In this document: piece after piece, positions 16,658-24,837 of the stretch | Position numbering within the stretch: the first letter of the stretch is position 1 | Layout: each line of letters starts with the position of its first letter | NCBI RefSeq assembly: GCF_009792355.1 | Contig: NZ_CP047045.1 | Coordinates: 2,754,501-2,818,500 of the forward strand | DNA length: 64,000 bases | Reading direction: 5' to 3' | Origin: Terricaulis silvestris | GTDB taxonomy: Bacteria > Pseudomonadota > Alphaproteobacteria > Caulobacterales > Aquidulcibacteraceae | The notes under the pieces: generated by a model | What the model saw: the letters and a program-made list of their open reading frames with translations, nothing else | What the model was told of the DNA's origin: nothing | The model's database searches: none | Translations under genes and position numbers: made by a program

Positions 16658-17548
16658 ATGGCTGGTGAAATGAGCACTATTCGCACTGTCGGCGTCGTAG
16701 GCGCCGGCCAAATGGGCAACGGCATCGCGCATGTCTGCGCATTGGCCGGCTACGATGTGCTGCTGAACGACGCAGATGCCACCCGCATCGATGCGGCGAT
16801 TGAGATCGTCCGCAAGAACATGGCGCGCCAGGTTCATCGCGAAATCATCAAGCAAGCCGACATGGACGCAGCGCTAAAGCGCATCAAAGCCGCGCCAAAG
16901 CTCGGCGCGTTCGAAGCGGTCGATTTGGTGATCGAGTCTGTCGTTGAGCAAGACGACGCGAAGAAGAAAGTCTTCGCCGATCTGCGCACCACGCTGAAGC
17001 CGACCGCGATCCTGGCCTCGAACACGTCATCGATTTCGATCACGCGCCTCGCGGCGACGACGGATCGACCGGATAAGTTCATCGGCGTTCACTTCATGAA
17101 CCCGGCGCCGGTTATGGAGCTGGTGGAAATCATCCGCGGCTTGGCCACGAGCCAGGAGACCTACGACACCTCGCTCGCGTTCATCGATAGCCTTGGCAAG
17201 AAGATCGCCAACGCCGAAGACTTCCCGGCCTTCATCGTCAACCGCGTGCTGGTGCCGATGATCAACGAGGCGGTCTATACGCTCTACGAAGGCGTGGGCT
17301 CGGTTGAGGCGATCGACAAAGCGATGAAGCTCGGCGCGCACCACCCGATGGGCCCGCTTGAGCTTGCGGATTTCATCGGCCTCGACACCTGTTTGTCGAT
17401 TATGCAGGTGCTCTACGAGGGGCTTGCGGACTCCAAGTACCGTCCCTGCCCGCTGCTGGTAAAGTATGTCGAAGCCGGCTGGCTGGGCCGCAAGACGGAA
17501 CGCGGCTTCTACGACTACCGGACCGATCCGCCTACTCCCACAAGATAG
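16658..17548 (+). CDS. 3-hydroxyacyl-CoA (3-hydroxybutyryl-CoA) dehydrogenase
   Basis: The NAD-dependent enzyme interconverts 3-hydroxyacyl-CoA and 3-ketoacyl-CoA. The 296-residue protein has the Rossmann motif VGVVGAGQMGNGIAH, the catalytic region ASNTSSISITRLA with HFMNPAPVMELVEI (His with Glu), and the C-terminal domain (FPAFIVNRVLVPMINEAVY, LADFIGLDTCLSIM, GFYDYR). Length fits the short HbdA/PaaH type. Start ATG 16658 or 16670; neither has a strong ribosome site. Confidence 0.9.
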   Translation: MAGEMSTIRTVGVVGAGQMGNGIAHVCALAGYDVLLNDADATRIDAAIEIVRKNMARQVHREIIKQADMDAALKRIKAAPKLGAFEAVDLVIESVVEQDDAKKKVFADLRTTLKPTAILASNTSSISITRLAATTDRPDKFIGVHFMNPAPVMELVEIIRGLATSQETYDTSLAFIDSLGKKIANAEDFPAFIVNRVLVPMINEAVYTLYEGVGSVEAIDKAMKLGAHHPMGPLELADFIGLDTCLSIMQVLYEGLADSKYRPCPLLVKYVEAGWLGRKTERGFYDYRTDPPTPTR

Positions 17549-17580
17549 CCGCCGTCGCGCTAACAACCGTCGGCTTTTTA
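17547..17580 (+). terminator. Intrinsic terminator after hydroxyacyl-CoA dehydrogenase
   Basis: AGCCGCCG pairs with CGTCGGCT with one mismatch, and TTTTT follows (17575-17579). It begins at the stop codon of the gene. Confidence 0.6.
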
Positions 17581-17592
17581 CACCTGGGTTTC

Positions 17593-17625
17593 GCGAGGGC
17601 GCGTACATTCTGTACGCGCCCTCGC
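17593..17625. other. Perfect 15-bp hairpin without a T-run
   Basis: GCGAGGGCGCGTACA (17593-17607), loop TTC, TGTACGCGCCCTCGC (17611-17625). No T-run follows on either strand, so it is not a classic intrinsic terminator, and one terminator already precedes it. It lies between the dehydrogenase gene and a small minus-strand ORF. Confidence 0.7.
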
Positions 17626-17637
17626 TCCATGCATGCA

Positions 17638-17748
17638 TCACATAACGAGCCGCAATGTCAGCGCCGCGCCGTCGATGGCGATGGCGAGACATCCGATCAG
17701 AAGCACGCTTCCGATCATGAGCTCCAACGCAGTGATAGCTTTACGCAT
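17638..17748 (-). CDS. Possible 36-residue membrane protein
   Basis: The ORF encodes 36 residues: MRKAITALELM, then a hydrophobic run IGSVLLIGCLAIAIDG and a short tail. GGGGA lies five bases before the ATG, and an 8-bp hairpin (17763-17786) precedes it. The region 17549-17928 has no larger gene. Small single-helix proteins of this kind are often left out of annotation; whether it is translated is inference. Confidence 0.4.
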   Translation of the reverse strand: MRKAITALELMIGSVLLIGCLAIAIDGAALTLRLVM

Positions 17749-17762
17749 GAGTGTCCCCAGTT

Positions 17763-17786
17763 GCGCGGACGGGGAGGTGTCCGCGC
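17763..17786. other. Hairpin with anti-Shine-Dalgarno-like loop (minus strand)
   Basis: GCGCGGAC / GTCCGCGC form a perfect 8-bp stem. Read on the minus strand, the 8-base loop is ACCTCCCC. It sits 14 bases before the start of the small ORF that ends at 17638. CCTCC-type loops occur in some alphaproteobacterial sRNAs. Confidence 0.5.
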
Positions 17787-17928
17787 CGGGGATATAGGCG
17801 CGCTGCACAACGCGAATGTGGCGCGGAGCTTAAATGTTGGTGACGTGCGGCACACGCGGCGCGCAGCTTGTATTTGCAACACACATACGCGCAGCAGCGG
17901 ATACGAGCGTTGCAGATTTCATTGGCTG

Positions 17929-18531
17929 CTAGCGCACAAACACGAGCGCGAGATTGTTCGCGGGCATTTCAATGATGTCACGGAGCGCCAATCCCTGTTC
18001 ACGCGCAGCGGCTTCCACGGCATCGAGGTCACGCACGCCGAAGCGCGGATCGCGTGCTTTCAGCCATTGGTCGAAACTCTCGTTCGATGGCGCCGTGTGT
18101 TCACCGTCGCGCTTATAGGCGCCGTAGGTAACGAGAACGCCGCCGCTTTCAATCAGGCGCCCGGCGCCCGCCATCAGGCCGAGCGTCGCGTCCCAAGGTG
18201 AAATGTGGATCACGTTGATCGCGACCAGCGCGTCGTATCGCTCGCGCGGGGTGCGCCAATCAGCGCTCGCAAGATCGATCGCGAGCGGCGCGAGGACATT
18301 CGGCAACCCTTCGAACTGCCGCCAAGCGTCAATGCTGGCGCGCGCATCGCTATCGGGATCGGACGGCTGCCACGTCACGCCCGGCATCGCGCGCGCGAAG
18401 AAGACGGCGTGCTCGCCCGTGCCGGAGGCGATCTCCAACACCTGCGCGTCCGGGCGCAGCACACGTTGCAGCTCGGTAAGAATTGGCTCGCGGTTGCGGG
18501 CGGCTGACGGCGAGGATTGGCGGAGATCCAT
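17929..18531 (-). CDS. DUF938 family SAM-dependent methyltransferase
   Basis: About 200 residues. The N-terminus SPSAARNREPILTELQRVL and the SAM site LEIASGTGEHAVFFA are characteristic of DUF938, and the closing block ALRDIIEMPANNLALVFVR is also family-typical. The fold is a class I methyltransferase; the substrate is unknown. I place the start at ATG 18531; a TTG two codons earlier is possible. Confidence 0.82.
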   Translation of the reverse strand: MDLRQSSPSAARNREPILTELQRVLRPDAQVLEIASGTGEHAVFFARAMPGVTWQPSDPDSDARASIDAWRQFEGLPNVLAPLAIDLASADWRTPRERYDALVAINVIHISPWDATLGLMAGAGRLIESGGVLVTYGAYKRDGEHTAPSNESFDQWLKARDPRFGVRDLDAVEAAAREQGLALRDIIEMPANNLALVFVR

Positions 18532-18626
18532 GCCCAACTGAAATCACTCTTGCGCGGCTGGGGAAAGTCCTCGCCCAACCGGACGCGCCTCAGTGACGCC
18601 GCGTTGTTTGCCATTACAGTGCGCCC

Positions 18627-19136
18627 ATGGCCGCCCCCGCCATTCCGCAACGCATCCCGCCGCTCACGTGGCGCAAGCCGGTGTTCATCTGGACGCCGAT
18701 CGCGCTGGCCATGGCGATTGGTTGGCCGGCCGCGCTGTTTTACGCCGATGGCGGACCGCAGCGGCTCACACTGATCGCCGGCGCGACGGTGTTTGCCATT
18801 GCTTTGATTTCTCTCGGCGCCATGTGGGCGGCCGGCCGGCCGCCGCGCTCGCGGCGCATCGTTGTGCTGCACGTCGTCATGGCGGGCGCGATCACATTGC
18901 TGCTGGCGCCGATCGTGGTGGGCGAACTGATGACGTTTCTCGCCGAGTCCACCGAGCGCGCCGGGACGCTCACGTTCAGCATGTCGCTGGCGATGATTCC
19001 GCTGGCGATTGTGCTTGGTTTGCCGATCACTCTGGTTTCGGGGATTGTATTTGCGTGGGTGGCGCTCTCGCACCGGCGCAAGCACGAATTGCTCGACGAC
19101 GGCGTGTTCCGGGAAGACGTGCAACCCTTTCGCTAA
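18627..19136 (+). CDS. Hypothetical four-helix membrane protein
   Basis: 169 residues with four hydrophobic helices (about 23-40, 47-66, 80-98, 118-147) and basic cytosolic ends (RPPRSRR, HRRKHE). No family recognised. It converges on the PiuC-like gene and their ends overlap by four bases. Confidence 0.6.
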   Translation: MAAPAIPQRIPPLTWRKPVFIWTPIALAMAIGWPAALFYADGGPQRLTLIAGATVFAIALISLGAMWAAGRPPRSRRIVVLHVVMAGAITLLLAPIVVGELMTFLAESTERAGTLTFSMSLAMIPLAIVLGLPITLVSGIVFAWVALSHRRKHELLDDGVFREDVQPFR

Positions 19137-19807
19137 CCGCGCGCCCACATCCGCATCAAGTTCGAGATCGACTTGTCCAGCGGCAGCAGATCTTCGCGCG
19201 CAACACCGGCCTGCGCTAGGCGCGCGCGCGTGACGGAAAGATCGAACAACAGCTCGCGCTGGCCGGGATCGGCGATAAAGCTCTGCACCCAGCCCACCGC
19301 CGCCAAACGGGCGCCGCGCGTTACGGGCGCAACGTAGTGGATCGAGCCGGCCGGATAGAGGATCGCATCCCCTGCTTCCAACGCGATCTCCTGCTCTCCG
19401 AGCGCGGTTGTGACGACTAGCGCGCCGCCTTCATACGAGGCCCGATCCGCGAGGAAGATCGTAAAGGCTAGATCGGTGCGGAGCTTGTCCTCGCTTGGGC
19501 CCATCAGCGCGTCGTCCGCGTGGGCGCCGTAGGTCATGCCCGGCTCATAGCGCGAGAACATGAGCCGCGTGACACGCGCCGGCCGCGCCGCGATGTCGAA
19601 CATCGGATGACGGCGAAGCGCCTCGGCGACGAATTGCTCGAGCGCCCGCACCTTTGGATCTGAACCATCGGCCTGCAGATTTTCCTTCACGCCGCGCGCC
19701 GCGGCGCCGGCCGTGCGCTTACCTGATGACCACACAACCCCGTCGAGATCCGCGCGCACCCGCGCAACGTCCTCGGCGGGCAAGACGCCTTGAAGGATTA
19801 GGCTCAT
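19133..19807 (-). CDS. PKHD-type Fe(II)/2-oxoglutarate hydroxylase (PiuC/YbiX family)
   Basis: An iron- and 2-oxoglutarate-dependent dioxygenase of about 224 residues. The iron ligands are H-x-D in YGAHADDAL and the distal His in PAGSIHYVAPVTRGAR, with the nearby Arg binding the co-substrate. The start MSLILQGVLPAEDVARV fits the family N-terminus; an ATG 11 codons upstream (19840) is also possible. PiuC often accompanies TonB iron receptors, but none is next to it here. Confidence 0.85.
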   Translation of the reverse strand: MSLILQGVLPAEDVARVRADLDGVVWSSGKRTAGAAARGVKENLQADGSDPKVRALEQFVAEALRRHPMFDIAARPARVTRLMFSRYEPGMTYGAHADDALMGPSEDKLRTDLAFTIFLADRASYEGGALVVTTALGEQEIALEAGDAILYPAGSIHYVAPVTRGARLAAVGWVQSFIADPGQRELLFDLSVTRARLAQAGVAREDLLPLDKSISNLMRMWARG

Positions 19808-19921
19808 AGACCAATCCATACGGCGCCCACGGTCCAACATGAACCGGAGTGAGGCACCTCGGCTTATTGCGAACGAGTCGCACTTCGTCCACTGTGCGCC
19901 CAGCTTGTCCCGGAGAGGCGA

Positions 19922-20767
19922 ATGATCGGCTGGAAACTAAAACTTTGGCGCAGCGTCGGCGCGGCCGCGACCTTGAGCTTGGCAGCCGCTTGCAGCGAAG
20001 GCGGTGAAGCCGGCGGCGAAGGCGGTGATGCGGCGCCGAGCACGACTGCCGCAGGCGGCGAAGCCGGCGAAAGCGGTGAAGCTGGCGAGAACGGCGAGGC
20101 CGGGGCGGTAGCCGCAGCTGCGGGTGGAGAATCTGGCGAAGCTGGTGCGGCGAGCGCTTATGCCGGCTTGGCAGGCGATCAGCTGACGGCGCTGCGGCTG
20201 CTGCACCTCAAGGGCTTCGTCATGGCCGCGTCTCGCATCGCTGACGGCAATCAGATTCCGGAAGCGGGCGTGCTGGTGCAGCAAGGGCTGCTCGAAGTTT
20301 ATGATCTGGCGCCGGATCAATTCGGCAGCCTCAACGCCGATATTATTCGCAGCGCGGCCGAAGGCGGCTCGGTCAATCGCGCGCAATTGCTGCAACGCTT
20401 GCGGGCAGCGGAAGGCGAAATCGACCGCGCGCTCGGCGCGCTTAGCGAAGTGGACTACGCGATCGCGACGGCGCGTATGACCGACATCGCAACAGGGCTT
20501 TATCAAAACGTCGTGCAGGCCGATTTCGTCGACCCGATCGAGTATCAGCACAGCATGGGCGCAGCGCTAGCGGCAGAGTACGCCTTGGAGCGGGGCCGGG
20601 ATGTGCTGCGCCAGCGCAACGCCGCGGCCTACAATGAAGCCGCTGCGGAGGCCTCGCGCTTTACGGCGCTGTGGCGTGATGCAAACGCGCCCGAACGGCC
20701 GCCGGCGTACCGTGAGGTGCTGGCTCAAGGTTCGCGCGTGCGGCTGGCGCTTTCGCCGTACCTTTAA
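19922..20767 (+). CDS. Hypothetical lipoprotein with Gly-Glu-Ala repeats
   Basis: 281 residues. A signal peptide ends in a lipobox LAAAC (Cys24). Residues 25-80 are a low-complexity, acidic run of GEAGES/GEAGEN-type repeats, encoded by imperfect 9-base GGCGAAGCC units that could slip. The C-terminal 200 residues are helical (LRLLHLKGFVMAASRIADG and further). A LKGH-like LRLLHLKGF segment hints at a histone-deacetylase-inhibitor-like or cytochrome-linked fold, but I assign no family. Confidence 0.65.
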   Translation: MIGWKLKLWRSVGAAATLSLAAACSEGGEAGGEGGDAAPSTTAAGGEAGESGEAGENGEAGAVAAAAGGESGEAGAASAYAGLAGDQLTALRLLHLKGFVMAASRIADGNQIPEAGVLVQQGLLEVYDLAPDQFGSLNADIIRSAAEGGSVNRAQLLQRLRAAEGEIDRALGALSEVDYAIATARMTDIATGLYQNVVQADFVDPIEYQHSMGAALAAEYALERGRDVLRQRNAAAYNEAAAEASRFTALWRDANAPERPPAYREVLAQGSRVRLALSPYL

Positions 20768-21282
20768 GGACGGCGGAGCAAGATCGACGGCTCGCCTTTG
20801 TAGTCTGTGCGCGCGAACTCGCGGTAGCCGAGGCGTTCGGCGACGCGGATCGACGGTGGGTTCTGCGGCGCGATCAGGCAGACGAAATCGGTGCGGTCGA
20901 AGTGCTTTTCGGCCCAAGCGATCTGCGCTTGGCAGGCTTCGGTGGCGTAGCCTTTCCCTTGCATCGCAGGTGAAAGCGCCCAACCCTGCTCTGGCGCGTC
21001 GAAGTCGTGAGCGCCGACATCGCGCTTGAACGTGCCGAAGCCGGCATCGCCGACGTATGCGCCCGTCGCCTTCTCTTCGATCAGCCAATAGCCGTGGCCA
21101 AGCAGCGCCCACGAGCCGCGGAAGCTGACGAAGCGGCGCCAAGAATCCTCACGCGACGACGGCTTGCCGCCGATGAATCGGGTGACGTTCTCGTCGCCCC
21201 ACATCGCCGCACTCTTCTCGAAGTCGGGCAGTTCGTGAGCGCGCAGGCGCAGACGCGCCGTTTCGATCATCGGTATCGTCAT
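20764..21282 (-). CDS. GNAT (RimJ/RimL-type) acetyltransferase
   Basis: 172 residues. It opens with the RimJ-type IETARLRLRAHELPDFE, has the strand YWLIEEKATGAYVGDAGFG and the acetyl-CoA loop around SPAMQGKGYATEACQA (Q-x-x-G-x-A), then NPPSIRVAERLGYRE near the end. Its ATG overlaps the stop of the TlpA-like gene by four bases. Target unknown. Confidence 0.85.
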   Translation of the reverse strand: MTIPMIETARLRLRAHELPDFEKSAAMWGDENVTRFIGGKPSSREDSWRRFVSFRGSWALLGHGYWLIEEKATGAYVGDAGFGTFKRDVGAHDFDAPEQGWALSPAMQGKGYATEACQAQIAWAEKHFDRTDFVCLIAPQNPPSIRVAERLGYREFARTDYKGEPSILLRRP

Positions 21283-21905
21283 GCGTCTCCCGCCAGCAGC
21301 GCCTCGATCAGACGGGCGGCGTCATCGCTGCCCCAGTCGGCGCCGCCGGCCAAGCGGGCCACCTCCGCGCCGCGCATGTCATAGATGATCGTGACCGGCA
21401 TGCCAGGCGCTTGGGCGTCAAACAGCACGCCTCGGCTAATATCGATGTAGAACGGCAGGGTATTGTCGGTGAGTTGGGCGAGTTGAGTGCGCGCCTTCTG
21501 ACGGTCGGCCTCGGAGTCGGCGCTGATGGCAACAACGCGAATGCGGTCGCCAAACCGGCGCTGGAGCGCGCCAAGCGTGGGCATCTCCTCGACGCATGGC
21601 GCACACCAGGTGGCCCAAAGGTTGACCACCATGACTTGGCCCCGAAAGTCGCCAAGCGTCACGTCCGCGCCCGAGCCGTCTTGCAGCGTCCGCGTCGGCA
21701 ATGGCGGCGGCGCTTCCATGACCGTGAGACGTGTCAGTTCACCGGTCGCGAATCGGCTCAAACCGGAGGCGGTCTCGGGCTTTGAAGCGGCGGCGAAAAG
21801 CACGTAAAGAACGGCGATCGCGCCTGCCGCGACCATCGCCAACGCCGCCCACAGCGCCCAGTTTCTTTGTCCCCCGGGAGTGCCAGTACTCGTGTCCAAC
21901 TTCAC
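21279..21905 (-). CDS. TlpA/ResA-like thiol-disulfide oxidoreductase
   Basis: 208 residues. A single N-terminal membrane helix (residues 18-38) anchors a periplasmic thioredoxin fold with the active site WATWCAPCVEEMP near residue 115 and the cis-Pro region GMPVTIIYDMRG. TlpA proteins reduce disulfides, often for cytochrome c or oxidase assembly. Its start overlaps the divergent argH start region, so the two promoters must lie inside each other's coding sequence. Confidence 0.85.
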   Translation of the reverse strand: MKLDTSTGTPGGQRNWALWAALAMVAAGAIAVLYVLFAAASKPETASGLSRFATGELTRLTVMEAPPPLPTRTLQDGSGADVTLGDFRGQVMVVNLWATWCAPCVEEMPTLGALQRRFGDRIRVVAISADSEADRQKARTQLAQLTDNTLPFYIDISRGVLFDAQAPGMPVTIIYDMRGAEVARLAGGADWGSDDAARLIEALLAGDA

Positions 21906-23298
21906 TCCTCCACGCGGCCAGAAGATGTGGGGCGGCCGCTTCGCTGCTCAACCCGACGACGCCATGCAAGCCATCAACGCTTCAATCGATATCGACAAGC
22001 GCTTGTGGCGTGAAGACATCGAGGGCTCGAAGGCTCACGCCGACATGCTGGCCACTCAGGGCATTATTACGAACGAAGACAATGCGGCGATACAAGCGGG
22101 ATTAGACGAGATCGCCGGGGAAATCGTCGCAGGGACGTTTCCGTTCTCGGCTGAGCTCGAGGACATCCACCTCAATATCGAAGCACGGCTGACCGAGCGC
22201 ATCGGCGAAGCCGGCAAGCGCCTGCACACCGGCCGCTCGCGCAACGATCAGGTCGCGACGGATTTTAAGCTTTGGACCATGCGCGCCTCGCGCGAGGCCG
22301 CCGATGGTTTGCGTGTACTGCAGCGGACGCTAGTGAAGCGCGCCGAGGGCGTGGCCGACTGGATTATGCCAGGCTTCACGCATTTGCAGACAGCGCAGCC
22401 GGTGACGCTTGGGCACCATCTGTTGGCGTACGTCACCATGCTGGAGCGCGACCGCGTGCGCATCATTGGTGCAGCTTTGGAAGCGGCTTGGGAATGTCCG
22501 CTGGGGTCTGCGGCGCTCGCGGGCACGAGTTACAAGATCGATCGCGACGCCACGGCGCATGCGCTGGGCTTTCATGCACCGGCGTCGAACTCGCTCGACG
22601 CCGTTGGCTCGCGCGACTTCGCGCTGGCCGCGCTGGCCAATCTAACAATCTCCGCGACGAACCTTTCGCGCCTGGCCGAAGAGATCGTGCTGTGGACATC
22701 ACCACAGTTCGGTTTCGCAACGTTGAGCGATGCGTGGTCGACGGGCTCATCGATCATGCCGCAGAAGCGCAATCCGGATGCTGCAGAACTGATCCGCGCC
22801 AAGGCCGCGCGTGTTAGCGCTGACTTTGCGGCGCTGAACGCCGTCATTCAGAAACTGCCGCTCGCCTACGCCAAGGATTTGCAGGAGGACAAAGCACTGA
22901 CGTTCGCGGCGTTCGACGCGTTCGCGCTCTCGGTCACCGCCATGATCGGCATGATCGACACGATGCGCTTCAACCGCAGCGCCATGCGCGAGGCGGCTGC
23001 GCGGGGTTACTCGACCGCGACGGACCTGGCCGATTGGCTGGTGCGCGAGCTTCGCGTGCCCTTCCGTGAGGCGCATGAGATCACGGGCCGCGTCGTCCGC
23101 CGCGCCGAGGAAACCAGCGTGGCAGAACTGTCCCTGCTCCCGTTGAGCGAATATCAGGCCATCGATGGCCGCATCACCGAAGCGGCGCGGGCGCTGTTGA
23201 CGGTTGAAAAATCGGTCGAGAGCCGGGATAGCTATGGCGGGACCGCCCCGCAGCGCGTGCGCGAGCAAATCGAGCGGTGGAAGGAGATGTTCGCATGA
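21892..23298 (+). CDS. argH: Argininosuccinate lyase
   Basis: ArgH splits argininosuccinate into arginine and fumarate. Family marks: KMWGGRFAAQPDDAMQAINAS at the N-terminus, HTGRSRNDQVATDFKLW, TPGFTHLQ-type block (PGFTHLQTAQPVTLGHH), and the signature GSSIMPQKRNPDAAELIRAK. The start is uncertain: GTG 21892 (given), GTG 21880 with GGGAG directly before it, or ATG 21925 at MWGGRF. The next gene overlaps by four bases, giving an argH-lptM-lysA order. Confidence 0.93.
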   Translation: MSNFTPPRGQKMWGGRFAAQPDDAMQAINASIDIDKRLWREDIEGSKAHADMLATQGIITNEDNAAIQAGLDEIAGEIVAGTFPFSAELEDIHLNIEARLTERIGEAGKRLHTGRSRNDQVATDFKLWTMRASREAADGLRVLQRTLVKRAEGVADWIMPGFTHLQTAQPVTLGHHLLAYVTMLERDRVRIIGAALEAAWECPLGSAALAGTSYKIDRDATAHALGFHAPASNSLDAVGSRDFALAALANLTISATNLSRLAEEIVLWTSPQFGFATLSDAWSTGSSIMPQKRNPDAAELIRAKAARVSADFAALNAVIQKLPLAYAKDLQEDKALTFAAFDAFALSVTAMIGMIDTMRFNRSAMREAAARGYSTATDLADWLVRELRVPFREAHEITGRVVRRAEETSVAELSLLPLSEYQAIDGRITEAARALLTVEKSVESRDSYGGTAPQRVREQIERWKEMFA

Positions 23299-23492
23299 GC
23301 CGCCTGCTGTTGGGTCTTGTTGCGCTGACTTTGGTTTCGGCCTGCGGTGTGAAGGGCGGCCTCGATCGCCCCGATCCGCTCTGGAACAGCGAAGATGCGA
23401 TCCGTCGCGAGTGTCAGCGTCAGATCGAGAATAACGAAGAGCCGGACGCGCGCTGCTCGCAATATCAAACCGGGGCGCCGTCGACGCCGTGA
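23295..23492 (+). CDS. LptM-like small lipoprotein
   Basis: 65 residues: signal peptide with lipobox VSAC (Cys17) directly followed by GVKGGLDRPD, the conserved LptM/YifL-type CGxKGxL start. LptM helps LptD mature in the outer membrane of Escherichia coli. It lies between argH and lysA with overlaps on both sides, a position where such lipoproteins are usual. Two further cysteines are in the tail (RRECQ, DARCS). Confidence 0.75.
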   Translation: MSRLLLGLVALTLVSACGVKGGLDRPDPLWNSEDAIRRECQRQIENNEEPDARCSQYQTGAPSTP

Positions 23493-24748
23493 ACCACTTC
23501 GAGTATCGCGGCGGCGCGTTCTGCTGCGAAGATGTGAAGCTCGCGGACATCGCGGACGCCGTTGGCACGCCGGCGTACGTGTATTCAACGGCGACGCTTG
23601 AGCGGCACTACAAGGTGTTCAAGGAAGCGTTCGCCCCGCGCGACGTGCTCGTGGCGTTTGCGGTGAAGGCCAACGCCAACGTCGCCGTGCTAGCGACGCT
23701 CGCGCGCCAAGGCGCAGGCGCCGACACGGTGAGCCAAGGCGAAATCGAACGCGCACTGCGCGCGGGCGTGCCCGCGGAGCGCATCATCTTCTCCGGCGTC
23801 GGCAAGACGGAGGCTGAACTCGCGTTCGCGGTGCGAACGGGCGTGCATCAGATTAACGTCGAGAGCACCGCCGAACTCGACATGCTTGCGGACGTGGCGA
23901 AGCAGCTCGGCGCGACCGCCAACGTCGCCATTCGCGTCAACCCCGATGTCGGCGCCGGTGGGCACGACAAAATCTCCACCGGCAAGAGCGACGCAAAGTT
24001 CGGCGTTTCGCCGGATATGGCGATCCAGCTCTACAAACGCGCCGCCGCCGACGCGCATCTCGCGCCACGAGGCTTGGCTGTGCACATCGGCAGCCAGATC
24101 AAAGACCTCGCGCCGCTTGAGGCGGCGTTTCGTGTGCTGCGCGGTTTGGTCGAACGCCTGCGCCGCGACGGATTGACGGTCGAACGCCTCGACTTGGGCG
24201 GCGGCTTGGGTGTGCCGTATTTCAACGAGCCTGATCCGCCCGCGCCTGCCGAATACGCCGCGATGGTCAATCGTGTGCTCGAAGGGCTCGATATCTCTAT
24301 CGCTTGCGAGCCCGGCCGCATGATCGCGGGCAATGCCGGCGTGTTGCTGTCGCGTGTGATCCGCATTCAAGAGCGCGCGGCGCGACCGATCATCGTACTC
24401 GATGCCGGGATGAACGATCTCATCCGCCCCGCGATCTACGACGCCTATCACGGCATCAAGCCGCTGGTTGAACGCAAAGGTCCGGGCGTGGACTACGACG
24501 TGGTCGGCCCGATCTGCGAAACCGGCGATACGTTTGCGCGCAAGCGCTCATTGCCGCCGCTTGAAGCCGGTGACCTCGTTGCGTTCATGACTGCAGGCGC
24601 CTACGGCGCCGTGATGGCCTCGACCTACAACGCCCGCGATCTGGTTCCCGAAGTTCTCGTCGCGGGCGACAAATTCCAAATCGTGCGCCGTCGTTGGACG
24701 CTCGAGGAGCAGCTGGCGCTGGAAAGCCTGCCCGACTGGCTGCGTTAA
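23489..24748 (+). CDS. lysA: Diaminopimelate decarboxylase
   Basis: LysA makes lysine from meso-diaminopimelate with PLP. The 419-residue protein has the PLP lysine in VAFAVKANANVAVL, HIGSQIKD, the glycine-rich LDLGGGLGVPY, EPGRMIAGNAGVLL and the C-terminal catalytic CETGDTFARKR. GTG 23489 overlaps the lipoprotein stop by four bases. Length and motifs are normal. Confidence 0.95.
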   Translation: MNHFEYRGGAFCCEDVKLADIADAVGTPAYVYSTATLERHYKVFKEAFAPRDVLVAFAVKANANVAVLATLARQGAGADTVSQGEIERALRAGVPAERIIFSGVGKTEAELAFAVRTGVHQINVESTAELDMLADVAKQLGATANVAIRVNPDVGAGGHDKISTGKSDAKFGVSPDMAIQLYKRAAADAHLAPRGLAVHIGSQIKDLAPLEAAFRVLRGLVERLRRDGLTVERLDLGGGLGVPYFNEPDPPAPAEYAAMVNRVLEGLDISIACEPGRMIAGNAGVLLSRVIRIQERAARPIIVLDAGMNDLIRPAIYDAYHGIKPLVERKGPGVDYDVVGPICETGDTFARKRSLPPLEAGDLVAFMTAGAYGAVMASTYNARDLVPEVLVAGDKFQIVRRRWTLEEQLALESLPDWLR

Positions 24749-24837
24749 GCGCAGGTTAGCGACGAAACGCTGCAGCGGGGCGGTTCCGGTCATGGTTTGG
24801 CCAGAGGGGCGCTGTTAGGGTCGGCCCAGCGGAGGCC

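Noticed and set aside
17629-18201. 190-residue plus-strand ORF
   Set aside because: Mostly antisense to the DUF938 gene, with no start signal or recognisable domain.
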